DNA of 47,947 nucleotides from assembly GCA_934631005.1 (NCBI GenBank), contig CAKTXA010000018.1, positions 1 to 47,947 on the forward strand, written 5' to 3'. Within the stretch, counting starts at the first letter, position 1. The number at the start of each line of letters is the position of its first letter. Positions 40,043 to 47,947 of this stretch are shown here, in pieces. A program made the translations under genes and the position numbers. The stretch is from an uncultured Oscillospiraceae bacterium (GTDB taxonomy: Bacteria; Bacillota; Clostridia; Oscillospirales; Oscillospiraceae). Under the pieces are notes generated by a model. That model did not search any database. It saw nothing but the letters and a program-made list of their open reading frames with translations, and was not told the origin of the DNA.

Positions 40043-43000
40043 ATGAGAACCATGAAAAAGGGTCTGAGCTGGCTGCTGATGCTCAGCATGATCCTCAGCC
40101 TCTTCGCCGGATTGACGTTTGCATCGAGTGCTACGCCGGCAACTGAGGTGCCGGAACCGACCCCGGTTAATAAGCTCTTTTATGACAAAGGCGCAAATAT
40201 TTCCATCAGTGGCGTCAGCGGTGTAACGAATGTTGTCATTCCGGCTGATATTAACGGAGCACCGGTTAAGAACATTGGTGAGAATGCGTTTTACATGGAA
40301 GGCATCGAAAGTGTCGTAATCCCGTCGAGCGTTGTCAACATTGGCGATAACGCTTTTGCCGATAGCAGTGTGACGGACATCTATTTCTATGGTGCACTTC
40401 CTTCTTGGAACAGTGTGTTCAGCGGTGATGAGGAACAGACGATCACCTTCCACTGCAAGACAGACTACCAGAGCGACTTTGAAGAAGCGGTGGAAGAATT
40501 CTATGGCTCCCCTGAGGTCACGGTAGTGGCTGACGTCACAGTGACAGAGGACCCCACCTATGCGCCCGCTGCGGATGAGATCACATACAACTTTGAAAAG
40601 CGCGATGACGGCGTTTATATCACCGGTTGTACGATCACCGGTTACAACAGCAATGACGCAGCCCTGACACTGCCCACAACGGCAACGATCGACGGCACAG
40701 AGCGCGCCGTGATCGGTGTGGCAAAGGGTGCGTTCAGCACGAATAGCCGCTATACCGGTACAACGGATTCCGATTCTGCGCGCAAGATTGCCTCGATCAC
40801 CGTGCCGGAAGGCATTACGGTCATTGAAGCCGGTGCGTTCAGCGGTACATACTCTCTGCGTACCATCATTTTTGAGGACGACGATACGACGTTTGAGGGC
40901 GATGGCACTGCGCAGGGCTTCCACATGAGCAGCAACCCCAAGCTCACGTATGTGAAGCTGCCGGAGCACCTGACGGAGATCACCAGTTCCATGTTCCTGA
41001 ACTGCACTGCGCTCACGGAGATGGACATTCCCGCGACGGTCACCAAGATCGGCCAGCGCGCCTTTGAGGGCACCGGCCTGACCAAGCTGACGTTTAAGAG
41101 TGCTACGCCCGCGACGCTGGAAGAATACAAATCTGGTTTCTCCACAACCTACCCGTTTGAGGGCTGCACGAATCTGACTATTTATGTGCCCGCGGCGAAT
41201 CTGGAAGCCTATCAGACGGCATGGGCTGCGATCGCCAACGACGTCACGATCGTCGGCTACGGCGAGGACGGAGAAGACCCGGTGATCGGCACGGTCCCCG
41301 ATTTTACGACGGATTCGATCGAGTACCATGTGACGAAGTTTGACAACACCGCCGTGACCGGCGAGGTCGAGGTCAAGTATGTTGCCAAAAACACCGGTGT
41401 GCTGACCATCCCCGAGACGGTCACGAAGGATGTTAACGGCAAGGGATTCACCTTTACCGTGACTGGCATCGGCGCGAAGGCCATGGATCAGAGCGGCTAC
41501 AAGTCCTCCTCGAACTCCAGCAGCAGCTATTATTTCACCACGGTCAACTTCCCCGGCACGCTGACTTATATCCGCGAGTGGGGCTGCGCCGGTCTGGTGA
41601 GCGTTCAGACCATTGACCTGAGCGAGACGCAGATCACGAGCATCGGCGACATGGCCTTCAACGGCTGCACCAATGTCGAGACCATCAAGCTGCCCGACAC
41701 GCTGGCAAACATCGGCGGCAAGGGCGAGCTTAAGCGCGACGACGCTTCGATCGGCAGCGACGAGGATGTTACCATCAGCGGCGTGGACGCAGGCGCTGAG
41801 TCCAACGCCAAGGCGGACGGCCCCGAAGCGGCGCCCACGCAGATGGCGGAAAATGTGTTCCGTGGCTGCGGCAAGCTGAAGCAGTTCATTGTCAAGGACA
41901 GCAACCCCAACTTCAAGGCCAACGACGGCGTTCTGTTTAGCAAGGACGGCACGAAGCTCATCCGCTACCCGATGGGTAAGGACGCGGCGACCTATGCCAT
42001 CCCCGATGGCACGGAAGTGATCGCCGAGGCGGCGTTCATGCTGCCCGCCGGTATCAACTCCACCAGCAAGCTGACCAAGGTCACCTTCCCGAAGACCCTG
42101 AAAAAGATCGAGGACGGCGCGTTCCGCCAGAGCAGCCTGACCGAGGTCGAGCTGCCGAACGTGGAATACGGCAGCTACGTGTTCGACTGCTCCAAGAGCC
42201 TGACCACGGTCACCACCGCGGACGGCCTGACCAAGATCCCCGACAAGGCGTTCTGGGGCTGCGAAAACCTCAAGAATGTCACGCTCGGCGCGAGCATCAA
42301 GACCATCGGCAAGAGCGCATTCGAGCGCTGCGGCTTTGCGAGCATCGACCTGACGAATGTTACCGAGATCGGCGACTATGCGTTCTACTTCTCCAAGCTG
42401 AAAGAAGTGACCGTTCCCGAGACCACCAAGACCGGCAAGGGCGCGTTTATGAACTGCCCCGCGCTGAAGACCGCGACCGTGAACGGCACGACGCTTGATC
42501 CGTATATGTTCTTCTACTGCACGGCTCTGACCGAGTTGAGCGCGCCGAACGTCACCCAGATCGGCGAGTGCGCGCTGGCATACTGCGTCGAGCTGGAAAC
42601 TCTGCCGCTTGACAACGTCACCACCATCGGCCACGGCGCGTTCCGCAACTGCCACGGCCTGACGGACGTGGAGCTGCCCGCAACGCTCAAGGACATGGGC
42701 AAGTATGTGTTCGCCGACTGCGAGAAGCTTGCCAATGTCACCTTCCCCAATGACATTGCTGTGAAGGTGCTGCCCGAGGGCACGTTCTATGAGTGTGTAC
42801 ATCTTGAAAACGTCTATCTCGGCAACTCCATCAGCATGACCGAAGGTCTGGTGTTCTACTGCGCCGGTTGGTATGATCAGGGCCAGACGCTGAACGTTTA
42901 CAGCGACCTGTCCGAAAACCTCTTCTTCCGCAACGAATTTGAGGCCTGCTTTATCGACCTCGGCAACCAGCAGACCGTCAATGAAGCGGCGGGCTCCACG

Positions 43001-44737
43001 GAGGACATCTCCTACATCTGGACGAGAACGACGACTGACGAAAACGGCGTCAAGACTTACTGGTTCCGCGCCCGCGGCGGCGCAGGCGGCTGCGGCGGCG
43101 GCTGCAGCGGCGGCGGCGAAGTCGGCGAGGACGGCCTGTCTGTGAACGAGTACTCGATGCAGCCGAGCGTCAACGTCACCTATCACTGGGGCGATGACGA
43201 CTCCACCGAAAACCTGCCCGAGCTGCTCACCATCTACGAACAGAACGGCAAGAACGCCACGGCGGAAAAGGTCGGCGGCTTCAACATGGTCGATCTGAAA
43301 GACATCGCGGCAACGCACGCGGGGACTGCTACGCAGTCCCTTGCGCGCAATATCGCCCTTTTCAGCAGAGCTGCGGCGAAGGTCACGACCGGCACGGTCG
43401 GCTATCAGTTCATGGGTATGCGCGGCCCGTCCATCATGGCGGCCACGGAGTGGGTGACGCTGGAGGAGCTCGGCGTTGAGCTGGACGAGGGCGATGAGCT
43501 GCTTGTTACCTCGACCGACGGCGCAAGCTACTCCATCTCCTATGAAGATCTGATGGCAAACAATCAGTTCTTCCCCAACAGCTACAGCAACGGCACCAAG
43601 ACCGAGGACGGCGCGGTGACCGTGCCCGCCATCCTCGCGCTGACGTGGAACAGCGCGACCATCGACAAAACGACCAACAAGACGGACGGCGAGGTCCTGA
43701 AGGACGTTGCCGCGACGGCTTACCGCTCCACGAACTTCCGCTTCGCGCACGGCCTGAGCTTTGAGGCATATCAGGGCTTGCAGGACTGCGAAGGCGGCAT
43801 GGTCGAGGATGACGTTTGCAGCGGCTACCGCCTTCTGCAGAAGGTCGCGTCCTTCACGGTCGTCCACGCCGACGGCTCCAGCGACGTCACCCCCGCGGGC
43901 GGCAGCTCCGGCAAGAAGGTCGACCGCATTGAAAATGCCGACGGCTCCGTCACCACCATCGAGACCCGCGCCGACGGCTCTACCGTCGAGACCACCAAGT
44001 ACCCCAACGGCACGACCATCGAGACCATCACCTCCAAGGACGGCGAGATCACCGCGAAGGTGAACGTCCCCATGATCGTGAAGAGCTCCGTCGTGGAAGT
44101 GCCGGTGAGCAAGCCCTCCGCGGGCATGGTCCTTGTGATCGTGAACGATGACGGCTCCGAAGAGATCGTGCGCGACTGCGTGCTCACAAAGAACGGCCTC
44201 GCGCTGCGCGCCGAGGGCACGCTCAAGCTCCGCGTGATCGACAATACCAAGAAGTTCACCGATATGGACGGCCACTGGGCGCTGGACGACGTGACGTTCG
44301 TCGCGGCCCGTGAGCTGTTCGGCGGCGTGGGCGGCGGTAAGTTCGCGCCCGCGCAGTCGATGACCCGCGGCATGGTCAACACCGTGCTGGCAAGACTCGC
44401 CGGTGAGGACACGAGCGGCAGCACCCCGTGGTACGCCAAGGGCACCGCGTGGGCGGTCGAAAACGGCGTGTCCGACGGCAAGAACCCCGAAAGCCCCGTC
44501 ACCCGCGAGCAGATGGCCACGATGCTGTACCGTTTCGCCGGTTCTCCGGAGGTCAGCGGCGAGCTGAGCTTCGCCGACGCCGGTCAGGTCAGCGCGTGGG
44601 CGCACGACGCGGTGCTGTGGTGCGTGCAGAACGGCATCCTGAACGGTGTGAGCGGCAGCCGCCTCGCGCCGCAGGCCCTCGCCCAGCGCGCCCAGGTCGC
44701 CGCTATGCTCCAGCGCTTCCTGCAGGTCACCCTGTAA
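40043..44737 (+). CDS. Secreted BspA-type leucine-rich-repeat protein with SLH wall anchor
   Basis: 1564 residues from the ATG at 40043 (AAAGGAAG site), with a Sec signal peptide (MKKGLSWLLMLSMILSLFAG). From about residue 60 to 960 there are many BspA-like (LRR_5) repeats of the form FxGCxxLxxVxLPxxVxxIGxxAF, seen as AFNGCTNVETIKLPDTLANI and AFWGCENLKNVTLGASIKTI. Near 1012-1028 is a Gly/Cys-rich hinge (GGAGGCGGGCSGGGE). Residues 1040-1300 are an unassigned domain. Residues 1310-1395 are a charged linker with Thr/Glu repeats. Residues 1405-1564 hold three SLH modules (FTDMDGHWALDDV; TPWYAKGTAWAVENGV; ADAGQVSAWAHDAVLWCVQN) binding wall polymer. The first third has lower GC than the rest. Likely in host or glycan contact. 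Confidence 0.92.
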   Translation: MRTMKKGLSWLLMLSMILSLFAGLTFASSATPATEVPEPTPVNKLFYDKGANISISGVSGVTNVVIPADINGAPVKNIGENAFYMEGIESVVIPSSVVNIGDNAFADSSVTDIYFYGALPSWNSVFSGDEEQTITFHCKTDYQSDFEEAVEEFYGSPEVTVVADVTVTEDPTYAPAADEITYNFEKRDDGVYITGCTITGYNSNDAALTLPTTATIDGTERAVIGVAKGAFSTNSRYTGTTDSDSARKIASITVPEGITVIEAGAFSGTYSLRTIIFEDDDTTFEGDGTAQGFHMSSNPKLTYVKLPEHLTEITSSMFLNCTALTEMDIPATVTKIGQRAFEGTGLTKLTFKSATPATLEEYKSGFSTTYPFEGCTNLTIYVPAANLEAYQTAWAAIANDVTIVGYGEDGEDPVIGTVPDFTTDSIEYHVTKFDNTAVTGEVEVKYVAKNTGVLTIPETVTKDVNGKGFTFTVTGIGAKAMDQSGYKSSSNSSSSYYFTTVNFPGTLTYIREWGCAGLVSVQTIDLSETQITSIGDMAFNGCTNVETIKLPDTLANIGGKGELKRDDASIGSDEDVTISGVDAGAESNAKADGPEAAPTQMAENVFRGCGKLKQFIVKDSNPNFKANDGVLFSKDGTKLIRYPMGKDAATYAIPDGTEVIAEAAFMLPAGINSTSKLTKVTFPKTLKKIEDGAFRQSSLTEVELPNVEYGSYVFDCSKSLTTVTTADGLTKIPDKAFWGCENLKNVTLGASIKTIGKSAFERCGFASIDLTNVTEIGDYAFYFSKLKEVTVPETTKTGKGAFMNCPALKTATVNGTTLDPYMFFYCTALTELSAPNVTQIGECALAYCVELETLPLDNVTTIGHGAFRNCHGLTDVELPATLKDMGKYVFADCEKLANVTFPNDIAVKVLPEGTFYECVHLENVYLGNSISMTEGLVFYCAGWYDQGQTLNVYSDLSENLFFRNEFEACFIDLGNQQTVNEAAGSTEDISYIWTRTTTDENGVKTYWFRARGGAGGCGGGCSGGGEVGEDGLSVNEYSMQPSVNVTYHWGDDDSTENLPELLTIYEQNGKNATAEKVGGFNMVDLKDIAATHAGTATQSLARNIALFSRAAAKVTTGTVGYQFMGMRGPSIMAATEWVTLEELGVELDEGDELLVTSTDGASYSISYEDLMANNQFFPNSYSNGTKTEDGAVTVPAILALTWNSATIDKTTNKTDGEVLKDVAATAYRSTNFRFAHGLSFEAYQGLQDCEGGMVEDDVCSGYRLLQKVASFTVVHADGSSDVTPAGGSSGKKVDRIENADGSVTTIETRADGSTVETTKYPNGTTIETITSKDGEITAKVNVPMIVKSSVVEVPVSKPSAGMVLVIVNDDGSEEIVRDCVLTKNGLALRAEGTLKLRVIDNTKKFTDMDGHWALDDVTFVAARELFGGVGGGKFAPAQSMTRGMVNTVLARLAGEDTSGSTPWYAKGTAWAVENGVSDGKNPESPVTREQMATMLYRFAGSPEVSGELSFADAGQVSAWAHDAVLWCVQNGILNGVSGSRLAPQALAQRAQVAAMLQRFLQVTL

Positions 44738-44748
44738 GGCAAGATGAT

Positions 44749-44781
44749 AAAAAGGACTCCCCATTTGGGGAGTCCTTTTTG
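44749..44781 (+). terminator. Terminator of the surface protein gene
   Basis: AAAAAGGACTCCCC / GGGGAGTCCTTTTT with loop ATTT, perfect stem with T run. Confidence 0.92.
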
Positions 44782-44828
44782 TATAAGTAAGAAGGAAAAG
44801 TGAAGAGTGAAGAAGTAGGCACGTACCG

Positions 44829-45106
44829 CCGTATCCTTGACGCAGGAGCAGGACAGCAGGCACCCTTTGCCTTCCCCTCGGGGCCGATTCCCCCTATCAG
44901 GGGGAAATGTCCCGAAGGGACAAAGAGGGTAGGGACAGGTGGCGAGCGCAGCGAGCCGGATGAGGGTCGGGGAGCACTGACGGATAGCTTTGCATGCTCA
45001 GCAAAACGCAACTGCTCCCCGGCCCTCATCAGTCGCCTACGGCGACAGCTTCCCCCAGGGGAAGCTAGGGGGACTGTGCGAACCGGTTGCTGCGTCAAGG
45101 ACACGG
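44829..45106. repeat. Interspersed non-coding element, copy D, with a different terminal repeat
   Basis: Fills the gap 44738-45112. Its ends are CCGTATCCTTGACGCAG and CTGCGTCAAGGACACGG (one mismatch), a TIR unlike that of copy A but sharing the left end of copy C's insert. The core repeats are the common CTTCCCC/GGGGAAG and GATGAGGG arms. A 55-base piece with its own hairpin (TTCCCCCTATCAGGGGGAA) is inserted in the left arm compared with copy B. A purine-rich leader precedes it. Confidence 0.88.
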
Positions 45107-45112
45107 CGCATC

Positions 45113-45505
45113 TTATGGATCCGTATCTGCTGGGTCATCCGTCAGCTCCTTCAGGCGTTCCAGCTCTGCTGAGAGGCGCAGGGCCGTCTCCCAGAGGGCG
45201 ACGGCTTCCTCCGCAATGCCCTGCGCCTGCGGGTGCAGCGCCGGGATCATGCGGCGAAGAGCCTCCAGACCGGGCAGGGCCGCATCCTGCACGCCGTCCA
45301 GCCCGGATACCAGCTGCGCCGGTGTGATCGACAGATGGGCCGCGATCGTCTCGATGGCGCTCGCCCGCGGGCACGTCGTGCCATCCAGATACCCCTGCAA
45401 TGACGAGCGCGGAATGCCGAGCTCCTGCGAAAATTCCAGCTTCGTTTTCCCGGACTCGCGCAGCGCGCGCTGTAAGATGACGGCAATGTTTTTCTCGATT
45501 TCCAT
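45113..45505 (-). CDS. XRE family helix-turn-helix regulator
   Basis: 130 residues from the ATG at 45503-45505 with AAAGGAGTG 8 bases upstream, chosen over an earlier GTG. Residues 8-62 hold the HTH (KTKLEFSQELGIPRSSLQGY, CPRASAIETIAAHLSITP). The C-terminal part is helical (LEALRRMIPALHPQAQGIAE) and ends in an acidic tail. It resembles the XRE gene at 19.5 kb. The gene has its own promoter and faces away from spoIIID; the target is unknown. Confidence 0.85.
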   Translation of the reverse strand: MEIEKNIAVILQRALRESGKTKLEFSQELGIPRSSLQGYLDGTTCPRASAIETIAAHLSITPAQLVSGLDGVQDAALPGLEALRRMIPALHPQAQGIAEEAVALWETALRLSAELERLKELTDDPADTDP

Positions 45506-45529
45506 AACAGGCACTCCTTTCCCTGTAAA

Positions 45530-45558
45530 AGGATACAGGAGCGGCCATGCGGTGTAAA
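45530..45558 (-). promoter_or_regulatory. Promoter of the XRE gene
   Basis: On the minus strand TTTACA (45553-45558), 17-base spacer, TATCCT (45530-45535), about 25 bases before the start codon. Confidence 0.65.
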
Positions 45559-45764
45559 CGACAGCCTTTCAGCCGAATGGCCCATATTTCGACGGCGCTG
45601 CGTCAAAAGGCTCTCCATACGGGGCGCCTTTTTGCGTATACCGCGCGGAGAGGCGTCTTGCGCTGCCAGGGCGGGCCCGGAAAGCCGACCGGCGGGCGGG
45701 GGACACATACCGGGGACCCGGCGGGCATAGGATGTTGTAGCATACACAGCTTGGAGGTGCCCAC

Positions 45765-46019
45765 ATGAAAGAAGATCTCGAGACAAGAGCGCAGGAGCTT
45801 GCTGTGTACATCATCGAACACCGCACCACCATCCGTGATGCGGCAAAGCATTTCGGCGTTTCCAAATCGACCGTGCACAAGGACCTGTCGGAGCGGCTGG
45901 TGCAGTGCAACCGCTCGCTGTATGTACAGGTCAAGGAGATACTCGACCGCAACAAGGCCGAACGCCACATCCGCGGCGGGATCGCCACCCGGAAAAAATA
46001 CAAGGGAAGCTCGGAATAA
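45765..46019 (+). CDS. spoIIID: Sporulation transcription factor SpoIIID
   Basis: 84 residues. The sequence RAQELAVYIIEHRTTIRDAA, KHFGVSKSTVHKDLSERL and RNKAERHIRGGIATRKKYK match the SpoIIID family closely, including the helix-turn-helix and the basic tail. It acts in the mother cell during sporulation, turning genes of the sigma-E regulon on or off, so the organism can probably form spores. GGAGGTG lies at 45753-45759. A sigma-E promoter could not be assigned with confidence in the 259-base gap upstream. Confidence 0.95.
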   Translation: MKEDLETRAQELAVYIIEHRTTIRDAAKHFGVSKSTVHKDLSERLVQCNRSLYVQVKEILDRNKAERHIRGGIATRKKYKGSSE

Positions 46020-46028
46020 ACGCAGAAC

Positions 46029-46054
46029 GCCCCGGCGGCTCCGCCCGCCGGGGC
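46029..46054 (+). other. GC-rich hairpin after spoIIID
   Basis: GCCCCGGCGG and CCGCCGGGGC make a perfect 10-bp stem (CTCCGC loop), without a T run, so its terminator role is uncertain. The remaining gap 46055-46209 has further small palindromes (GGGCATGATCATGCCC) and no gene. Confidence 0.55.
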
Positions 46055-46209
46055 AAAGCTACGCCCGAAGCCGTGCCTGAAGGGCCGCCCGCCGGGGCAT
46101 GATCATGCCCGAAAACGTGTCCGTCCGCCCATGCCCGGCGGACGGGCGGGCTGTGCCGAAATGATGTCAAAAAATTTGTCAGCTTGTAAAAATTTTTTTG
46201 AGAAACCGG

Positions 46210-46238
46210 TTGATTCTTTGTGCAGAAGGGTATATACT
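46210..46238 (+). promoter_or_regulatory. Promoter of serC
   Basis: TTGATT (46210-46215), 17-base spacer, TATACT (46233-46238), about 60 bases before the start codon. Confidence 0.75.
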
Positions 46239-46301
46239 GGGATCGGCAAGATAGTGCCGTTTGAGAACGAAAGAATTACTGTGTTTGGGAGGCAAAGTAG
46301 T

Positions 46302-47390
46302 ATGCAATACGGTCGTACCTTCAACTTCTCCGCGGGCCCCGCGATGATGCCGGAACCCGTTCTGGAGGAGATCCGCGATGAAATGATGAACTACCGCGGC
46401 AGCGGTATGTGCGTCATGGAGATGTCCCACCGCTCCAAGGTGTTCCAGGGCATCATCGACGATGCCGAGCAGGATCTGCGCGATCTGATGGGCATCCCCG
46501 ATAATTATAAGGTGCTGTTCATCCAGGGCGGCGCGACGCTGCAGTTCTCCATGATCCCGATGAACCTGATGAAGAACGGCAAGGCTGTTTACATCGAGAC
46601 CGGCGCATGGTCCAAGAAGGCCATCAAGGAAGCGCAGAAGGTCGGCGAGGTCATCGTAGCCGCGTCCTCCAAGGATCAGAACTACAGCTACATCCCCGAC
46701 TGCTCCGATCTGGACATCCCCGAGGACACCGACTATGTCTACATCTGCGAGAATGAGACCATCCACGGTGTGACGTGGCAGAGCCTGCCCAACACCAAGG
46801 GGCATGTGCTCGTGTCCGACCAGTCGTCCATGTTCCTGTCCAAGCCCTGCAACGTGTCCGATTACGGCATGATCTACGCGGGCGTGCAGAAGAACGTCGG
46901 CCCGGCCGGCATGGTGGTCGTGATCATCCGCGAGGATCTGATCCGCGACGATCTGGAGGAGCTGCCCATCTATCTGCAGTATAAGACCCATGCCGACGCG
47001 GGCTCGATGTACAACACCCCGAACTGCTGGGCGATCTACTGCTGCGGCAAGGTGTTCAAGTACCTCAAGTCCATCGGCGGCCTGGAAGAGATGCACAAGC
47101 GCAATCTCGACAAGGCGAAGGTCCTGTATGACTTCCTCGACAGCTCCAGGATGTTCACCGGCACGGTCGAAAAGAGCGTCCGCAGCCTGATGAACGTCCC
47201 GTTCGTCACCGAGTCCAAGGAGCTGGACGCCGAGGTCGTGGCTGCGACGAAGGCGGCGGGCTTTGATAACCTCAAGGGCCACAAGTCCGTGGGCGGCCTG
47301 CGCGCGTCCATCTACAACGCCATGCCGAAGGAAGGCGTGGAAGCGCTCGTCGAGTTCCTGAAGAACTTCGAGGCAAACTACGGGAAATAA
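46302..47390 (+). CDS. serC: Phosphoserine aminotransferase
   Basis: 362 residues from the ATG at 46302 with a GGGAGGC site. Family marks: NFSAGPAMMPEPVLEEI (start), GSGMCVMEMSHRSKVF, LFIQGGATLQFSMIPMN, and YAGVQKNVGPAG, in which the Lys binds pyridoxal phosphate. The enzyme makes 3-phosphoserine from phosphohydroxypyruvate and glutamate, the second step in serine synthesis. It is followed by serA, the enzyme before it in the pathway. Confidence 0.97.
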   Translation: MQYGRTFNFSAGPAMMPEPVLEEIRDEMMNYRGSGMCVMEMSHRSKVFQGIIDDAEQDLRDLMGIPDNYKVLFIQGGATLQFSMIPMNLMKNGKAVYIETGAWSKKAIKEAQKVGEVIVAASSKDQNYSYIPDCSDLDIPEDTDYVYICENETIHGVTWQSLPNTKGHVLVSDQSSMFLSKPCNVSDYGMIYAGVQKNVGPAGMVVVIIREDLIRDDLEELPIYLQYKTHADAGSMYNTPNCWAIYCCGKVFKYLKSIGGLEEMHKRNLDKAKVLYDFLDSSRMFTGTVEKSVRSLMNVPFVTESKELDAEVVAATKAAGFDNLKGHKSVGGLRASIYNAMPKEGVEALVEFLKNFEANYGK

Positions 47391-47395
47391 CCTCT

Positions 47396-47429
47396 ACAAG
47401 GCGCGGCATGACCTGTCGCGCCTTGTTTT
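47396..47429 (+). terminator. Terminator between serC and serA
   Basis: ACAAGGCGCG and CGCGCCTTGT with a loop of about 11 bases, followed by TTTT. It may only partly stop transcription into serA, which starts 55 bases on. Confidence 0.7.
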
Positions 47430-47483
47430 CCGCGCCGCCGGGCGGCGGCGAAGATATTATCATACATATAAGGAGAGTTTATC

Positions 47484-47947
47484 ATGCGAATTCTTGTTAC
47501 CGACGGGATGGACAAGTCCGCCATGCAGACCCTGCGCGATCAGGGCCACGAGGTCGTGGAGCAGTTCTACGCTCCGGAAGAGCTGGGCGCGGCGCTGCGC
47601 GAGTTTGACGCGGTGGTCGTCCGCTCCAAGACGAAGGTCCGCCAGAACCACATCGACGAGGCCAAGGGCGGCAAGCTCAAGCTCATCATCCGCGGCGGCG
47701 TGGGCGTGGACAACATCGACGTGAAGTACGCCGAGTCCTGCGGCATCACCGTGAAGAACACCCCGCGCGCCTCCTCGCAGTCTGTTGCGGAGCTGGCGAT
47801 GGCCCATATGTTCTCCTGCGCGCGTTACATCTCCGTGGCTGGCAGCACCATGCGTGAGGACAAGTGGGAAAAGAAGGCCTACGGCAAGGGCATCGAGCTG
47901 CAGGGCAAGACCCTGGGCATCGTGGGCTTCGGCCGCATCGGCCAGCA
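47484..47947 (+). CDS. serA: D-3-phosphoglycerate dehydrogenase, N-terminal part
   Basis: Starts at the ATG at 47484 (AAGGAG site) and runs off the window after 154 residues. The N-terminal substrate domain (VTDGMDKSAMQTLRDQGHEV) is complete, with IIRGGVGVDNIDV and NTPRASSQSVAELAMAHMFS. The nucleotide-binding domain has just begun (GKTLGIVGFGRIGQ). The enzyme oxidises 3-phosphoglycerate with NAD+, the first step in serine synthesis. The form (with or without ACT domains) cannot be judged because the C-terminus is missing. Confidence 0.95.
   Translation, partial: MRILVTDGMDKSAMQTLRDQGHEVVEQFYAPEELGAALREFDAVVVRSKTKVRQNHIDEAKGGKLKLIIRGGVGVDNIDVKYAESCGITVKNTPRASSQSVAELAMAHMFSCARYISVAGSTMREDKWEKKAYGKGIELQGKTLGIVGFGRIGQ

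Noticed and set aside
40019..44863. A 1614-residue open frame on the minus strand opposite the surface protein
   Set aside because: It is a high-GC shadow of the real gene. It lacks a ribosome site and any family pattern, while the plus strand has a signal peptide, repeats and SLH modules.
45725..45750. Sigma-E promoter (CATACACA) of spoIIID
   Set aside because: The -10-like box is only about 5 bases before the ribosome site and no -35 box is at the right spacing.
46239..46301. Serine T-box leader before serC
   Set aside because: Only about 60 bases lie between the promoter and the start codon, and there is no T-box sequence or specifier stem.

Overview
The window looks like chromosomal DNA of a low-branching, high-GC member of class Clostridia, most likely an Oscillospiraceae-type anaerobic gut Firmicute. 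The support is: Gram-positive Shine-Dalgarno sites (GGAGG type) before almost every gene; consensus sigma-A promoters with 17-bp spacers; the Firmicute order rimP-nusA-rnpM(ylxR)-ylxQ-infB-rbfA-nrnA-truB-ribF; a SpoIIID sporulation regulator; a c-di-AMP receptor of the DarA type; and an SLH-anchored surface protein. Genus or species cannot be fixed from the sequence alone.

Layout. 1-6.8 kb: the end of a cation/proton antiporter, MgtC, a paired half-size chromate-type transporter divergent from a LysR regulator, a lipoprotein polysaccharide deacetylase, and a two-gene operon of COG0523 GTPases, one with a very large His/Asp metal-binding insert and the other fused to a YcgQ-like domain. 6.9-7.2 kb: two tRNA-Ser genes. 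7.3-9.6 kb: nadE-darA operon. 9.7-13.6 kb: a TetR/methyltransferase operon with two clear palindromic operators, divergent from a UvrA2-like ATPase lacking the UvrB-binding domain. 14-15.8 kb: a lipoprotein gene whose signal peptide is broken by an apparent one-base loss in a T run. 15.8-19.3 kb: a five-gene PadR-HAAS-membrane protein-SDR-SDR operon. 19.5-20.6 kb: two small DNA-binding proteins around a repeat. 20.6-28.6 kb: the long nusA/infB translation operon, with a promoter and a terminator in its leader. 28.7-31.2 kb: a membrane protein and a phosphoglucomutase. 31.6-35.8 kb: aspartate kinase, then rpsO and pnp, both with structured leaders. 35.9-40 kb: SdpI-like protein, DMT exporter, TfoX-like protein, a membrane-flavodoxin fusion and XdhC. 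40-44.7 kb: a 1564-residue leucine-rich-repeat SLH surface protein. 45-46 kb: an XRE regulator and spoIIID. 46.2 kb to the end: serC and the start of serA (serine synthesis).

A recurring non-coding element of about 240-360 bp appears four times between genes (13.7, 20.0, 31.3 and 44.8 kb). All copies share a palindromic core of CTTCCCC/GGGGAAG and GATGAGGG/CCCTCATC arms; some have terminal inverted repeats. It is the main feature of the window that genes do not explain. The other points of most interest are the metal-chaperone GTPase pair, the operator-in-promoter TetR site, the frameshifted lipoprotein, and three RNA leaders (rimP-nusA, rpsO, pnp) on genes whose homologues elsewhere are autoregulated.
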